A DNA stretch of 64,000 nt from the NCBI RefSeq assembly GCF_004379255.2, contig NC_056049.1:7254001-7318000 (forward strand), in the 5' to 3' direction. Positions within the stretch are counted from its first letter, which is position 1, and every line of letters begins with the position of its first letter. Of this stretch, positions 28,712 through 40,548 are shown one piece after another. The notes below the pieces were generated by a model. It was given only the letters and a program-made list of their open reading frames with translations, searched no databases and was not told the origin of the DNA. The DNA comes from Salvia splendens (Eukaryota > Streptophyta > Magnoliopsida > Lamiales > Lamiaceae). Made by a program: the position numbers and the translations under genes.

Positions 28712-30334
28712 AACCTTGAGCCTCTTCTCCACCACCTTCTTCTTCTTCAACACATCGCTCTCACCTCCCAAAACCGCCGCCATTATAGCATCCTCGAAAT
28801 CCTTGCTATCCGGCAAAATGTCCGCCCAATTATCCTCCTTCTCGATCGCCGCCGCGAGATCCGCTGCAGTGCCTGATCTGCTCCTCTTCAAACCCTCCGC
28901 CGCCACCTTCGACGAGTAGAACGGCTGCGCGTCGATGTTCAGATTCACCACACTGTTATTACTAATCTTAACCGGATGAGCGATTATGTTATTACTATTC
29001 TTCGCCGCTAAACGATTAACCGGAGCGATTATGTTGCCGCTGTTGACATTCTCATCAGCAAAGGCCGCGGCGGCAGCAGGAAAGGCGGCTAAACGATTGA
29101 CCGGAGCAGCGATTATGTTTCTGCTGTTGACATCCTCATCAGCAAAGGCCGCAGCAGAAGCAGGAAAGGCGGGAGCGGCGCGGCTCTCCTTGCACGGCTG
29201 AGGCTGCCAGATCGCGGAGGAGCCTAAAAAGGCGTCGAACAGCTTACTCTGCTCGACGCGATCCGCGCCGCCTTTAGTCATCATCTCCGATTCCAGATCT
29301 CTGAGCATCTGCTGAGCCCTCTCGTAGGCCTTGAGGTGCGAGTCGACGCCCCTCGGCCCGTTGATGACCGCCGGCTTCACCCGCCGCAGCGTATCCTTAG
29401 CCTCGCCGATTCTGCCCTGCTTCATCAGGCAAATGCCGAGATTGCACATTTTATTGTTGTCCGGCGCCAGAACAAGGGCTCGCCGGTACGCCTCTTCTGC
29501 TTCGATGTAGTTGTTCTGCTGCATCAGCGCCCACCCTAAGTTCCCCTGCACCATCGATGAATTAAAATTGGGGATTTCTGAACCCTAATTTGATTCAATT
29601 TAATTTAATTAAGCGTGTGTGTGCGTGTGTTTTACCAGTAGTCGCGTGGCCTCTTGCTCGACGGAGACTTGGAATTTCTTCCCCTGCGATCGGGCGGTTT
29701 TGGTGCGCTTGCCGTTGAAGGCCATGCCCTGCTGGATTAGGAACAGCTTACGCTTCAGGAGCGCTACTTGGTCATCCAATCTCCCACATCTCTGCAAATT
29801 TTATAAAAATAATGGTGATGATTCATGATTTTTTGGTTAAATTTTGATCAATCGTTGAGGGAGAAGGGATGAGGAGGAACCTTGTAGAGGTCCAATAAGA
29901 TGTTGTCGAGCGATTCCTGCGCTTGATCGGAGCAACGACTGCGTAATGATCTGATTGCTTCAATGGCTTCTTCAGCCCTATTTTGCTGCTTCATCACGAT
30001 GGCCATGTCTTTGAGCGCGCTATCGACTCTGTCGCCGGCGTTAATGGCAGCCCAGAATAGGGGTATCGCCCTCTCCGGATCCTTCTCCACTAGCTAACCA
30101 TGTCAAAAAAAATCAGATATTTGTTTAAACGGATTGATTAGATTAGAAGAGAGAAATTGGACTCACTTGAACGTTTTTGGCACGGACGTAGGGGGTGTCG
30201 CCGGCCGGGACCTTGTTGGTGACATGGAAGGTATCCGAATGGGTCCGGGCGATGCCAAGTGGCTTCGCCGGTGAAGCGGGAGCAGATTTTGTTGGCCGGA
30301 AACCTGGTGGCGCATTGCACATTTCTTTCATCAT
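28655..30334 (-). CDS. MS5/POLLENLESS3- and SDI-type TPR protein
   Basis: Four exons join in frame: 30167-30334, 29881-30093, 29636-29791 and 28655-29545 (TAA), giving 475 residues. The family segments VTNKVPAGDTPYVRAKNVQ, FWAAINAGDRVDSALKDMA, VMKQQNRAEEAIEAIRSLR and GKKFQVSVEQEATRLLGNLG are those of plant SULFUR DEFICIENCY-INDUCED and MS5/POLLENLESS3 proteins. These are TPR scaffolds; SDI1/2 act in sulfur responses and MS5/TDM1 in the exit from male meiosis. The long C-terminal part with DNWADILPDSKDFEDAI favours the MS5/POLLENLESS3-like branch over the short SDI branch. Residues in the middle of exon 4 contain two adjacent imperfect copies of an Ala-rich unit of about 28 residues (AAFADEDVNS / AAFADENVNS). 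The gene's last exon ends inside a tandem duplication. Confidence 0.9.
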
Positions 30335-31339
30335 CTTGTGCTTGCTTTTTTGTGGTTTTCTAAGATGATTGAAAGAAAGATAGAGAAAGAAAGAGAAGTG
30401 CGGGAGAGACAGCGAGAGAGAGGGGAGGGAAGAAGTGAAGAGGTGGGGCAGCTTTACTGGCTTCTGAGGAAAATTTAAAATTTTCCGACCGTTGGAGTTT
30501 ACCGTTGCTTAAACTAGCCGTTGTGCCCTCTACAGGCAAGGTGGATTTTTTTTTCGCATATGTATATCGGAAACACCCCACGTTATTATTATTTTATTTG
30601 CGAGAAGAATATCTACACTTTTAAAATGATAAATTGTGGTGTATGTATTTTTCAGTTTTAGCTTAATGGAACACAAATAATTATCTATATTTATATCACC
30701 ATATTGTATTCTATTGTTTTGCATATTTTTATGATAATATCAACTTAAATTTAATTAAAGTTTTTATTTATTGTTTTTTTTTTCAAATATCGTTGATATT
30801 TGATTAATCATTCTATGACAACTAGGCACTAGCTCATGAATATCCACAAGACCAAAAGCAAACTCAGAAATTTTAAAGGTTGATCATTATCAAAATGAAG
30901 ATTCATTCATTTTATTTTCTTCTTCAAAGCTTTCATTAGTTTATGTTAGCAAACTTAAAATGAATTTTTTCAATGACCTCACCAATATCATGACCTATTA
31001 TAGCCTGTTTTATTTAACCATATATTTAACACGTAATATTATTTTTTAGAAATATAAATAAATCAAAAACTTACATTTGCACACATATATACACTACCAA
31101 TTGATAACTCAATCTTTAATGGCTAACTACAACTAATTTAAAACCATAAAATTATAGAAATCTAGTGGTATATAAATTGTCATGTGTAATTTCATTTTAT
31201 TATTATTTAAATTTTAAAAAATTAGAAAACTATCAAAATTAGGGTTTTGGATCAAAATGTCAATATAGTGTATTAAACATATCAATACGATTCATTGAAT
31301 ATGTAAACACAATTTAGCATTGACATTGTATATGTATTA
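30335..31339. other. Promoter of the TPR gene and AT-rich intergenic space
   Basis: The first about 130 bases (GAGA-rich) are probably the 5' UTR of the leftward TPR gene. The rest is AT-rich and contains no gene that I recognise. Confidence 0.5.
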
Positions 31340-33235
31340 GAGCATCTCTAATGCACGGATGTCCCACTCGGACATCCACTAGGACTTCCCAAAAACACCT
31401 CCTGCCACGTCACTAGGACTTCTCATCCCACTGTCACGTCACTAGGACTTCCCATTCACAATCCGCCCTTCCCATCGCCCTTCCCACTAGGACTTCCCGC
31501 AATAAAAAAAATCACAAATTCACAAATAAAGCAATTTACGTTTACGGAAATAAAATTTTAACACGAATACGAACGGGAAAAATTATCAATTTCATTAAAA
31601 AAACATACATGATTTGAAAAAAAAATTACATAGTAATAAAACAAAAAAAAGTAATAACATCAACGTCAACCCCTCCGCGTCCAAACCTCTTCGATAATAT
31701 CGTGCTGAAGTCGAACATGGGCATCTGTTTGCCGCATGTCGGCAAATGCACGCATACGCTCGACCTCTCCATGAGGTACCCCCATATTCACATTCGCGGT
31801 GGCCACGCTGTGACTTGGACCTGCACCCGTATCATCTTCATTGGTCCACTGAGGCAGTTCCGTAGCTTCATTTTTGACAATCATGTTGTGCATTATGATA
31901 CAAGCGTGCATGACATCGCCGATGTTGGGAATATACCACTGCCGTGCAGGACCCTTTACTACCGCCCATCGACTCTGGAGCACACCAAATGCCCGCTCCA
32001 CATCCTTGTGCGCTGCTTCCTGACGGCTCGCAAAGTATGACTTCTTTTGTCCGAGCGGATGCTTGATTGTCTTCACAAAGACGGGCCAGTTTGGGTATAT
32101 CCCATCCGCCAAATAGTATCCCATATTGTGCTGGTTGTCGTTGGCGACGAAACTGATGGCGGGACCAACGCCATTGCACTGAACGTTGAACAGGGGCGGC
32201 GACTGGAGAACGTTGATGTCGTTGTTCGACCTGGCGACTCCAAAATAAGCATGCCATATCCACATCCGGTAGTCAGCTACAGCTTCAAGGATCATCGTGG
32301 GATGCTTGGCTTTGAAGCCCGTAGTGTACATCCCCTTCCAGGCGGCGGGGCAGTTCTTCCATTCCCAATGCATACAATCTATGTTGCCCAACATCCCAGG
32401 GAACCCGTGCACCGACCCATGCATATCTATCAGCCTCTGGCAGTCTTCGGGGCTCGGACTCCGAAGATACCGCTCCCCGAATATCGCTCTCACGCACGTG
32501 CAAAAATTCTGCAGACACTCGACGGCTGTCGACTCGCCAATGTGGAGGTACTCGTCGAACATGTCGGCCGCGCCTCCGTACGCCAGTTGTCTGATTGCGA
32601 CAGTGCACTTCTGTAAGGGCGTGAGTCCGGGTTTGCCACCTGCATCCTCCCTGATCCTAAAATACATGTATCTTCTCTCTAAAGCACCCACGATATGCAT
32701 AAACAGCGGACGATGCATCCTAAAACGTCGCCGGAATAAGGCATCCCCAAAACGCGGCTGCGGAGCGAAGTAGTCCTGATACAACCGAATATGTGCAGCA
32801 ATGTGGTCACGGAGTATTGTAGTTCGACGACGGATCGGCCGATGTACCGCCGCCTGCTGCCGCCGCTGCTCCCTCTGGTGTAGCAGTCTATCTATCGCAC
32901 CTTCTACAGCGACCTCCAATTCATCCTCGCTATCACTGTCACTAGCCATTCTAGATATACTTGAAAATAGAGATGTAGAGAGAGAAACTTGTTAACACAA
33001 GTAGTGCGAATGAAATGAAGTTCAACGAGACGTATATATAGAGTTTTAAAAAAATTAAATACCGGACGTCCGACCCACACCACAATGGCAGACGTCCGCC
33101 CGCCCGTCGCCCGCACGTCCGAGGACATCCGACGTCCTTACGGAACGTCCGTATCCGAGTTGAAACGCCACAATGGCGGACGTCCCGGTCGCCAGTCGCG
33201 GATGTCCGACCGGACGTCCGCCATTGGAGATGCTC
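31340..33235 (-). mobile_element. PIF/Harbinger element with transposase only
   Basis: TTA at 31337-31339 and 33236-33238 is the 3-bp target duplication typical of PIF/Harbinger. The left end GAGCATCTCTAATGC and the reversed right end GAGCATCTCCAATGG are the inverted termini. Repeated GGACGTCC-like motifs lie near both ends. The element is 1896 bp and encodes one intact transposase but no Myb-like second ORF, which autonomous Harbinger elements normally carry. Confidence 0.93.
31666..32949 (-). CDS. PIF/Harbinger (HARBI1-like) DDE transposase, intact
   Basis: An uninterrupted 427-codon frame. It is a DDE-4 superfamily nuclease. The N-terminus is acidic (SDSDSEDELEVAVEGA) and followed by an Arg-rich patch. 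FRRRFRMHRPLF and LTPLQKCTVAIRQLAYG are hallmark plant Harbinger segments. Catalytic candidates are Asp in GNIDCMHW, Asp in YLADGIYPNW and Glu in DVERAFGVLQSRW. A downstream IMHNMIVKNE motif matches the family C-terminal core. The ATG at 32949 is the first in frame. There are no stops or frameshifts, so the protein may still be active if expressed. Confidence 0.94.
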   Translation of the reverse strand: MASDSDSEDELEVAVEGAIDRLLHQREQRRQQAAVHRPIRRRTTILRDHIAAHIRLYQDYFAPQPRFGDALFRRRFRMHRPLFMHIVGALERRYMYFRIREDAGGKPGLTPLQKCTVAIRQLAYGGAADMFDEYLHIGESTAVECLQNFCTCVRAIFGERYLRSPSPEDCQRLIDMHGSVHGFPGMLGNIDCMHWEWKNCPAAWKGMYTTGFKAKHPTMILEAVADYRMWIWHAYFGVARSNNDINVLQSPPLFNVQCNGVGPAISFVANDNQHNMGYYLADGIYPNWPVFVKTIKHPLGQKKSYFASRQEAAHKDVERAFGVLQSRWAVVKGPARQWYIPNIGDVMHACIIMHNMIVKNEATELPQWTNEDDTGAGPSHSVATANVNMGVPHGEVERMRAFADMRQTDAHVRLQHDIIEEVWTRRG

Positions 33236-33238
33236 TTA

Positions 33239-33714
33239 TAATGACATATTATGATAGCTACATTGACATTGAGCTGCTTCTTCAAAAATATGAATTTTTT
33301 TTAAAAAAATCAAATTTTGACATCGGAACATATGCAAGTGAGATCTCGTTAGAATACTTATAAAATTATCTTTAATTTGATATAAGTTGTGTAAATAATA
33401 ATTTACATTCATATAGTTATAATAATTTAAAATGTGTGGATATTTTTTAAGTTAGTTCTAACTTTTGGTAATTGATATTAATGTGAATGTATTGTATTGA
33501 ACTATTGATAACAATAAATTGTGCATTGATTTCATATAACACACCTCTATATACACGTACGATTAAATCTTGCAGACTGACGTTAATAATTAGGATAGAA
33601 GACTTAAATCGGGATGCAAAATCAGAAGCTCGACTAGATTTTATATAGTATTAACTTTTAACTTTTTTAATTATACTAGTTTTTCTATCCTGCTAGGCAC
33701 ATTGTATTTTCTTC

Positions 33715-33756
<42 letters not shown>

Positions 33757-34006
33757 CATATAAATATCAATCCATGAATATTAATTAAAATCTTTTATAT
33801 ATTTAATTAAAAAAATTGATCAAAATTCATTCCTCGTTTCACATATTTCTCCATTCTCTCGCTCCATAGAAAATGGATCAGACACTAGAAGAGAAAGAAA
33901 TCATGAATCAGGCCACAAATCTAGCCATGGAGATGGTCGTTGAGGCACTGCCATTCATGACTTAGAAAACGCGAATAAAGTAGGACGCACAGTCCTGTAG
34001 AAATCA
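33239..34006. other. Intergenic with TA microsatellite and one small ORF
   Basis: A TA dinucleotide run lies at about 33718-33754. At 33873-33965 (+) there is a 30-codon frame starting MDQTLEEKEIMNQ and ending about 40 bases before the LTR at 34007. I do not recognise it; it could be the start of a gene cut by the LTR insertion or chance. Otherwise the stretch is AT-rich. Confidence 0.4.
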
Positions 34007-34807
34007 TGGTATTAAATATGTCCGGTCAATAGATTTTGACCAAATAATAAATGTGACGAGACATTTAATTTTGTGAAATTAAATGACATAGCGTCGATCT
34101 ACATTTTACGTAGATAAATGTAGTATATTCACTTTCTCAAATCCGATTTCCGGTGAGTGAGAAATAGTGGATTAAAGTTGGGCATAATTAGCTTTTAATT
34201 AAAGCTTGGAGTTGGAGCTTAGGGAATAATTAACTAGTGTTAATTATCCCACATTGGAGGATTAACACATCTTTTAATGTGTATAAATTAAGTGACTTTA
34301 TGTTACTTAATAATTATAGTGGACCAAGATGGGTGAAAGAGCCCACACGCGCGCGCCGCCGCCGCCGCCGCCCGCCCGAGCCCGAGCCCGTGCTCGCGCT
34401 CGCGGCCGCGGGCCTCGGGCCCGAGCCCGATCCCGATCTCGATCCCGGGCCATACCACTGCATTAGGACACACAATTCCAAGCATTCTCTGCATCATAAG
34501 CTCTCTCCCTCTCTGCATTGTCTTTCTGTCGAAGCTCTGTCCTCTCCTCCATCCAGTTCGCCGGAGCTCTACTGATTGCGGTGCTGCATCAAAAGAGACG
34601 TAGTCGTTTTACCTTTGGGGACGAAACGCCAAACCGAAGAGCACTACCGGGGCGTATCTCGTCTTGCGGGAAGAGGCCTCCTCGACTCGGCTAAACATTC
34701 ACGGTTTATTTGTTTCATTGTAATTCAGTTCAGTTTCGTTTCTTGTATTCCTTCTTTTGGGTTGTATTACGCCCGGCTTTTATCTCTTGTAATCAATAGA
34801 ACCAACA
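34007..34807 (+). mobile_element. Lone LTR of the Copia 1/2 family
   Basis: It starts TGGTATTAAATATGTCCGGTC and ends ACCAACA. It shares with the LTR at 39250 the motifs GACATTTAATTTTGTGAAAT, AGCCCACACGCGCG and the conserved block at 34602-34692 (TCGTTTTACCTTTGGGG to CTCGACTCGGCTAA). It lacks the TATAAATA segment and is 801 bp against 1168. What follows is not the usual internal start, so this is a solo or deleted copy. No matching target duplication is seen. Confidence 0.8.
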
Positions 34808-35326
34808 AGTCCGAGTTTGATACTATGTTGATCGTATCGAGACAAGGATCGATGCGAGGAAGCCCGACGACCAAATTCAGGCTGCACGCGGAGGTCTCCT
34901 CCGTCGGACAATTCGTCAGTTTTTGAGAGAAAAATAAAGAGAAAGCAAATTTGGGAAATATCTTATCATTCATATTAAATGTGATGACAAGTTCCCTTTT
35001 TATATCTAGACCCTAGGGCGGTTCGACCTCCTATCTCCCGGGAAAGAACCACAAAGAAAACCCGAGATAGAGCTTATAAATACGCTCGACTTCCTACTCT
35101 ATTACATTAGATACACGGACTGAATTAACTATAAATAACTAACCCCCAACGTAGTCTCGGAAATGGATTGAAGGTCTCCTTATGCGAGAGGAGGAGCAGC
35201 TTCCTCCGTGGAGTGGAGCCATCAGCACACTCTTCTTCCTGTGTTGGCTGACGAGTTGCCGATGCTCATAATAGTTAGGTGTTTTAGTCAAAATGAGCCC
35301 ATTTCGAAGATATATTATATATATTT
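34808..35326. other. Unassigned insert between two Copia LTRs
   Basis: About 520 bases unlike the neighbouring LTRs. In reverse orientation it contains CTAGATATAAAAAGGGAAC, which looks like a TATA box of another LTR read leftwards, and a purine-rich stretch near 34925-34950. It may be the end of a different LTR element. No coding sequence is recognised. Confidence 0.35.
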
Positions 35327-35835
35327 TGTTGGAATCGTATGTCCGGTCAAGGGATTTTGACTAATAATATTTCCAGCGAGACATTTAATTTTGTGAAATT
35401 AAATGATATAGCGTCGATCTACATTCGGAGTAGATGACCGTGATATATTCATTTTCTCAAATCCGATTCCCGGTGAGTGACAAATAATGGATTAAAGTTG
35501 CGCAAAATTGCGAGTTAATTAAATGAGCTATGAGAGAAATCATGAGATTAATTAAGAGTTAATTATCCCATATTGAAAGTAACAACCTTATTAAACAAGT
35601 ATTTAATAACAAGGATTATTACATGTAATAATTCTAGTGGACTAAGATGGGCTGTAGAGCCCACATGCGCACACCGCCACCTGCCCCGCCTCGAGCCTCG
35701 ATCCCGAGCCAGTGCCCGTGTCCGTGTCCTTGGACTTGGATTTGGATCTTGGCAATTGGTCTTTGGACTGTCCCAAACTCGTTCGCTAATAATAATAAAG
35801 CATCTACTCTTTCTTACTTGACTTAGTGTTCAAAT

Positions 35836-38689
35836 TTGTGGCATTGTAAATTGAGACATGTAAATTCAAAAGCCATTAAAAGATTAGTAAATTTAGATTT
35901 ATTAAAGGCTAATGAAGTAGATACCCAAGACAAATGTGAAATATGTCTTGAAGCTAAAATGACTAAGTTACCGTTTCACTCGGTTGAACGGAGCATAAAA
36001 CCCCTTGAATTAATTCACACGGATGTGTGTGACTTAAAGCTTGTGCAAACTAGAGGTGGTAAAAAGTACTTTATCATTTTTATAGATGATTGCACAAGGT
36101 ATTGCTACATTTATCTTTTAACAAGTTAAGATGAAGCAATTGAAGCGTTCTAATGAAGTAGATACCCAAGACAAATGTGAAATATGTCTTGAAGCTAAAA
36201 TGACTAAGTTACCGTTTCACTCGGTTGAACGGAGCACAAAACCCCTTGAATTAATTCACACGGATGTGTGTGACTTAAAGCTTGTGCAAACTATATGTGG
36301 TAAAAAGTACTTTATCACTTTTATAGATGATTGCACAAAGTATTGCTACATTTATCTTTTAACAAGTTAAGATGAAGCAATTGAAGCGTTCAAAAATTAT
36401 AAGAACGAAGTTGAGAATCAACTTAGTTGTAAAATCAAAACGATTCGAAGTGATAGAGGAGGCGAATATGTAGCCCCGTTTGAGGAATTATGCAATGAAG
36501 TGGTATAATTTATCAAACAACTGCTCCATACTCACCACAATCTAATGGTGTTGCAGAACGTAAAAATCGAACTCTAAAAGAGATGATGAATGCGGTGCTA
36601 CTTAGTTCAGGATTGCCCCATAACATGTGGGGGGAGGCTATCTTGATAGACAACTATATCCTAAACAAAATCTCACTCAAAGGAAAGTACATCACTCCTT
36701 ATGAGTTGTGGAAAGGAAGGAAACCATCCTACAAATACCTCAAAGTGTGGGAGTGTTTGGCGAATGTGATGGTTCTCTCGCCCAAAAAAGTTACAATTGG
36801 CCCTAAAACATTTGATTGTATCTTCATTGGATATGCACTTAAGAGTAGTGCATATCGATTCGTTGTTCACAAGTATGAAATATCGACTATAACAGTAGGA
36901 ACAATAATCGAATCAAGGAAGGCCGTATTTCTTGAAAATACATTTCATTGCAAGGACAAAGAAGAGGTCGCAACCAATTCTGAGACAAGAATTGAAGAAG
37001 AAGCCACTAGTTCTAAATCAGTGGATAAAGAACCTGAATCGCGCAAGCGTGCAAGGCCCGATCCAAATGATACAGTACTAAGACGTGATAGTAGGGTCAA
37101 AACATCAAAAACATTTAGTCCTAACTACATTGCTTTTATGTTAGATGAAGAACCAACATCTATAAAAGTAGCCTTTGATGGCCCAGATGGGCTACATTGG
37201 AGAGAAGCTGTTCAAAGCAAAATTGATTCAATTTTGCTAAACCACACTTGGGTGTTGGTTGATCTACCTGAAGGTGCGAAACCTTTAGGATGCAAATGGA
37301 TCCTTAAAAGGAAATTTAAGGCCGATGGAAGAGTTGATAAGTATAAAGCCCGACTTGTAGTAAAGGGTTTTAAAAAAAGGAAGGACACGACTTCTTCGAT
37401 ACCTATTCACCTATAACGAGGACTACATCTATCCGAGTGCTTCTCGCGATTGCTGCATTGCACAATCTTGAGATTCATCAAATGGATGTAAAGACTGTGT
37501 TTCTAAACGGTGAATTAGAAGATAAAATCTATATGCAACAACCCCGAAGGGTTTGTAGTACCTGGACAATAAAAAAATGTATGCAAACTCGTAAAGTCCC
37601 TATATGGATTGAAACAAGCGCCGTTGCAATGACACTTGAAGTTTGATAATGTGATGTTATCAAATGGGTTTAAAATCAACGAATGCGACAAATGTGTCTA
37701 CATTAAGAGCACTAATAACGGTCATATTATAGTGTGTCTATACGTTGATGATATGTCAATCTAGGGTAGTAGCACTCAAGTGATTAACGATACAAAGGCC
37801 ATGTTAAAGAGAAATTTGGACATGAAAGACATGGGTCTAGCCGATGTAATTCTTGGAATGAAGATTCTAAGAACATTTGATGGAATCATCTTAACACAAT
37901 CACATTATATTGAGAAAATATTGAATACATTCAATGCCTATGATGGCGCGCCGGTTAAGACTCCTATTGAACTCGACGTTCTCTTGAGCAAGAACAAAGG
38001 CGAGCCCGTTGCACAAGAAGAGTATGCACGGGTCATCGGGTGCATTATGTACTTGACTAATTGCACTCGACCTGACATTACTTGTGTCGTGAACAAGTTG
38101 AGTCGTTACACGAGCAATCCAAGCAAAGAGCGTTGGAGAGATCTTGTAAGGGTTTTGAGATATTTAAAACATACTCACAATCATAGGCTACACTTTTCGA
38201 GATACCCCCGGTACTTGAAGGGTACTGTGATGCAAATTGGATATCCGTCAATAAAGACTCACTTTCAACAAGTAGATACGTCTTTACTATTGGGGGTGGC
38301 GCTGTCTCTTGGAAATCCACGAAACAGACATGTATAGCCCGATCAACCATGGAATCGGAATTCATAGCTTTAGATAAAGCTGGTGAGGAAGCGAATGGCT
38401 TAAGAACTTCCTTAAAGATATTCCATGTTGGTCTAAGCCAGTGCCACCAGTGTTAATTCACTGTGATAGCCAAGCTGCTATTGGAAGGGAAAACAATGGC
38501 TTATATAACGGCAAGTCTCGACATATACGTCGACGACATAATACCGTGAGACATTTGATCACAACATGGGTGATTACAATTGACTATGTGAAGTCAATAG
38601 ATAATCTAGCGGATCCGCTAACCAAAAGGTTAAACCGTGATCAAATGAATAAGTTGCTAGAGAGAATGGGTTTGAAATCCACAAACTAA
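35836..38689 (+). pseudogene. Copia integrase-reverse transcriptase-RNase H, degraded
   Basis: Domains in order are GAG-pre-integrase ([23 protein letters not shown]), the integrase N-terminal core in two tandem copies, the integrase C-terminal part ([27 protein letters not shown]), reverse transcriptase (GCKWILKRKFKADG, HQMDVKTVFLNGELED, YVDDM) and RNase H ([27 protein letters not shown]). Stops or frameshifts lie at 36127 and 36369, near 36500, near 37400, near 37650, near 37760 (right after YVDDM) and in RNase H near 38230 and 38395. It is defective. Confidence 0.92.
35910..36391 (+). repeat. 241-bp tandem duplication inside Copia 2 integrase
   Basis: Unit 1 at 35910-36150 and unit 2 at 36151-36391 both run from TAATGAAGTAGATACCCAAG to GAAGCAATTGAAGCGTTC and differ at only a few bases. 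The shared GTTC/TAATG joint puts two copies of the first integrase Asp motif in series. Confidence 0.95.
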
Positions 38690-39249
38690 AGAATTGTCAT
38701 AATGGGAACCCAACCATGATGACTGGAGATCCCAAGAACTTGATTCAATGGGACAACTAAGCTATGAGAGTTCGTGTGAAACACTCATCCATATCTATTC
38801 CCTAGAAGGCAATAGAGTGTTGAAAAACTTGCCTAGTGGTGAGGCTAAGTCTATGACTTTTAACGACTCATAAGGATCTCAAGGAGATTGAGTTCTCAAG
38901 GAGACCGAGTAGGGCAAGATACTTGATTAGGAATCACCTATGTAAGTGTGAAGTGTGGCCGCTTCAAATAACACACTTATGAATCCAAAGTGGTGTCCAA
39001 GGCTGCAAAAGACACAAAACATGAGAACGGATGAGGTTGAGGTGTTTAAGTGTTAACACCATTGTCTCGGTGCACGCCGTGGGGGAATAGTTCAAAGCAT
39101 CGCGCTACTAAGCCGCATGTGTATCCGATGGTGTTGTCTATGGATGGTTCAAAGCCAACAACTATCTATCCTTATGCTTATATACCTCTCGAGGGTTGAG
39201 CTTGTGTCTGCATGCATATGCATTTGGCTATTTCCCTCATGTGGGGGAT
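38690..39249 (+). other. Copia 2 internal 3' non-coding leader to the 3' LTR
   Basis: About 560 bases between the RNase H stop and the 3' LTR. It is related in order and motif (GGAGATCCCA, TCAATGGGA, AATCACCTATGTAAGTG, TTATGAATCCAAAGT, polypurine GTGGGGGAT) to 62005-62581 of Copia 3, so this region is conserved between the families although non-coding. Confidence 0.75.
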
Positions 39250-40548
39250 TGTTGGAATCGTATGCCCGGTCAAGGGATTTTGACCAATAATATTTCCAAT
39301 GAGACATTTAATTTTGTGAAATTAAATGATATAGCGTCTATTTATGTTCGGAGTAGATGACCGTGGCATATTCATTTTCTCATATCCGATTCCCGGTGAG
39401 TGAGAAATAATGGATTAAAGTCGCGCAAAATTGCGAGTTAATTAAATGAGCTATGGGAGAACTCGTGGGATTAATTAAAAGTTAATTATCCCACATTGAA
39501 AGTAACAAGCTTATTAAACAAGTATTTAATAAGAAGGATTATTACATGTAATAATTCTAGTGGACTAAGATGTGTTGTAGAGCCCACACGCGAGCGCCGA
39601 CGCCCACCCCGCTGCGAGCCTCGAGCCCGAGCCCGTGCCCGTACCCGTGCCTGTGCTCGTGTCAGTGTCCTTGGACTTGGATCTTTGATCTTGGCAATTG
39701 GTCTTTGGGTGGTCTTTGGACTGTTCTTTAGGCCTGGTCGTGGGGCTCGGTGTGCTTGGGTTCGACCCAAGGCTGGTTGGTCTAGTTCTTTTTAGAGCAC
39801 CAACGTTTCCACGTCAGCGAGCCAAGCGGGATGACACCTCGTCAGTATGATGCGGTAAAGCCTACATGGCTGACACGTGATGAAGTCCACGTCGTGAACG
39901 AACCTAGACGCGCAACGTGTCCCGATAAGTCCGTCCAGGGTCAGCCTCTCCAGCTCTTGTAACGCCTTGTAACCGTCGGCGGTTACAGCCTCGCAATGAT
40001 GACAGCCATCATGGCTGGTTGACCCCTGCAGTGGACTGAGCCTATAAATAGGCTAGTCATTCCTTGCATTCCTACACTAATTCACCAGCATACACAGCAT
40101 AAGATCTCTCCCTCTCTGCATTGTCTTTTCTGTCGAAGCTCTGCCATCTCCTCCATCCAGTTCGCCGGAGCTCTGCTGATAGCGGTGCTGCTTCACCAGA
40201 GACGTAGTCGTTTTATCTTTGGGGACGAAACGTCAATCCGAGAGCACTACCAGGGCGTATCTCATCTTGCGGAAAGAGTACTCCTCGACTAGGCTAACTA
40301 CTGTTTACAATTTATTTGTTTCGATTTTTTATTGTAATCAGTTTTAGTTTTTCATTATGTATTCCTTCTTTTGGGTTATATTATGCTCAATTTTATCTCT
40401 TTATAATCCATAAACCATATTCACCATTTTCAAGTTGAAGAATGAGTCTAGAGCTGATGTAAATATTATGATTGAATATGTGGTAGTAGAAAATAGAACC
40501 AAGCGCATTACCGCCTATATGTCTAATTTTTTATTTTTGTACTTCTTA

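Larger units (their letters stand above)
35327..40417 (+). mobile_element. Copia LTR retrotransposon 2, gag-deleted
   Basis: The left LTR piece starts TGTTGGAATCG at 35327 and breaks off at about 35786, jumping straight into the GAG-pre-integrase region, so the LTR 3' part, gag and protease are gone. Integrase, reverse transcriptase and RNase H follow. A purine tract GTGGGGGAT precedes the 3' LTR (39250-40417, TGTTGGAATCG to AAACCA, TATA box 40043-40050). TATTT before and TATTC after the element fit a 5-bp target duplication with one mutation. Confidence 0.88.

Noticed and set aside
34237..34926. Arg/Pro-rich ORFs in the lone LTR
   Set aside because: They derive from the GC-rich hexamer tract in the LTR and do not resemble any protein.
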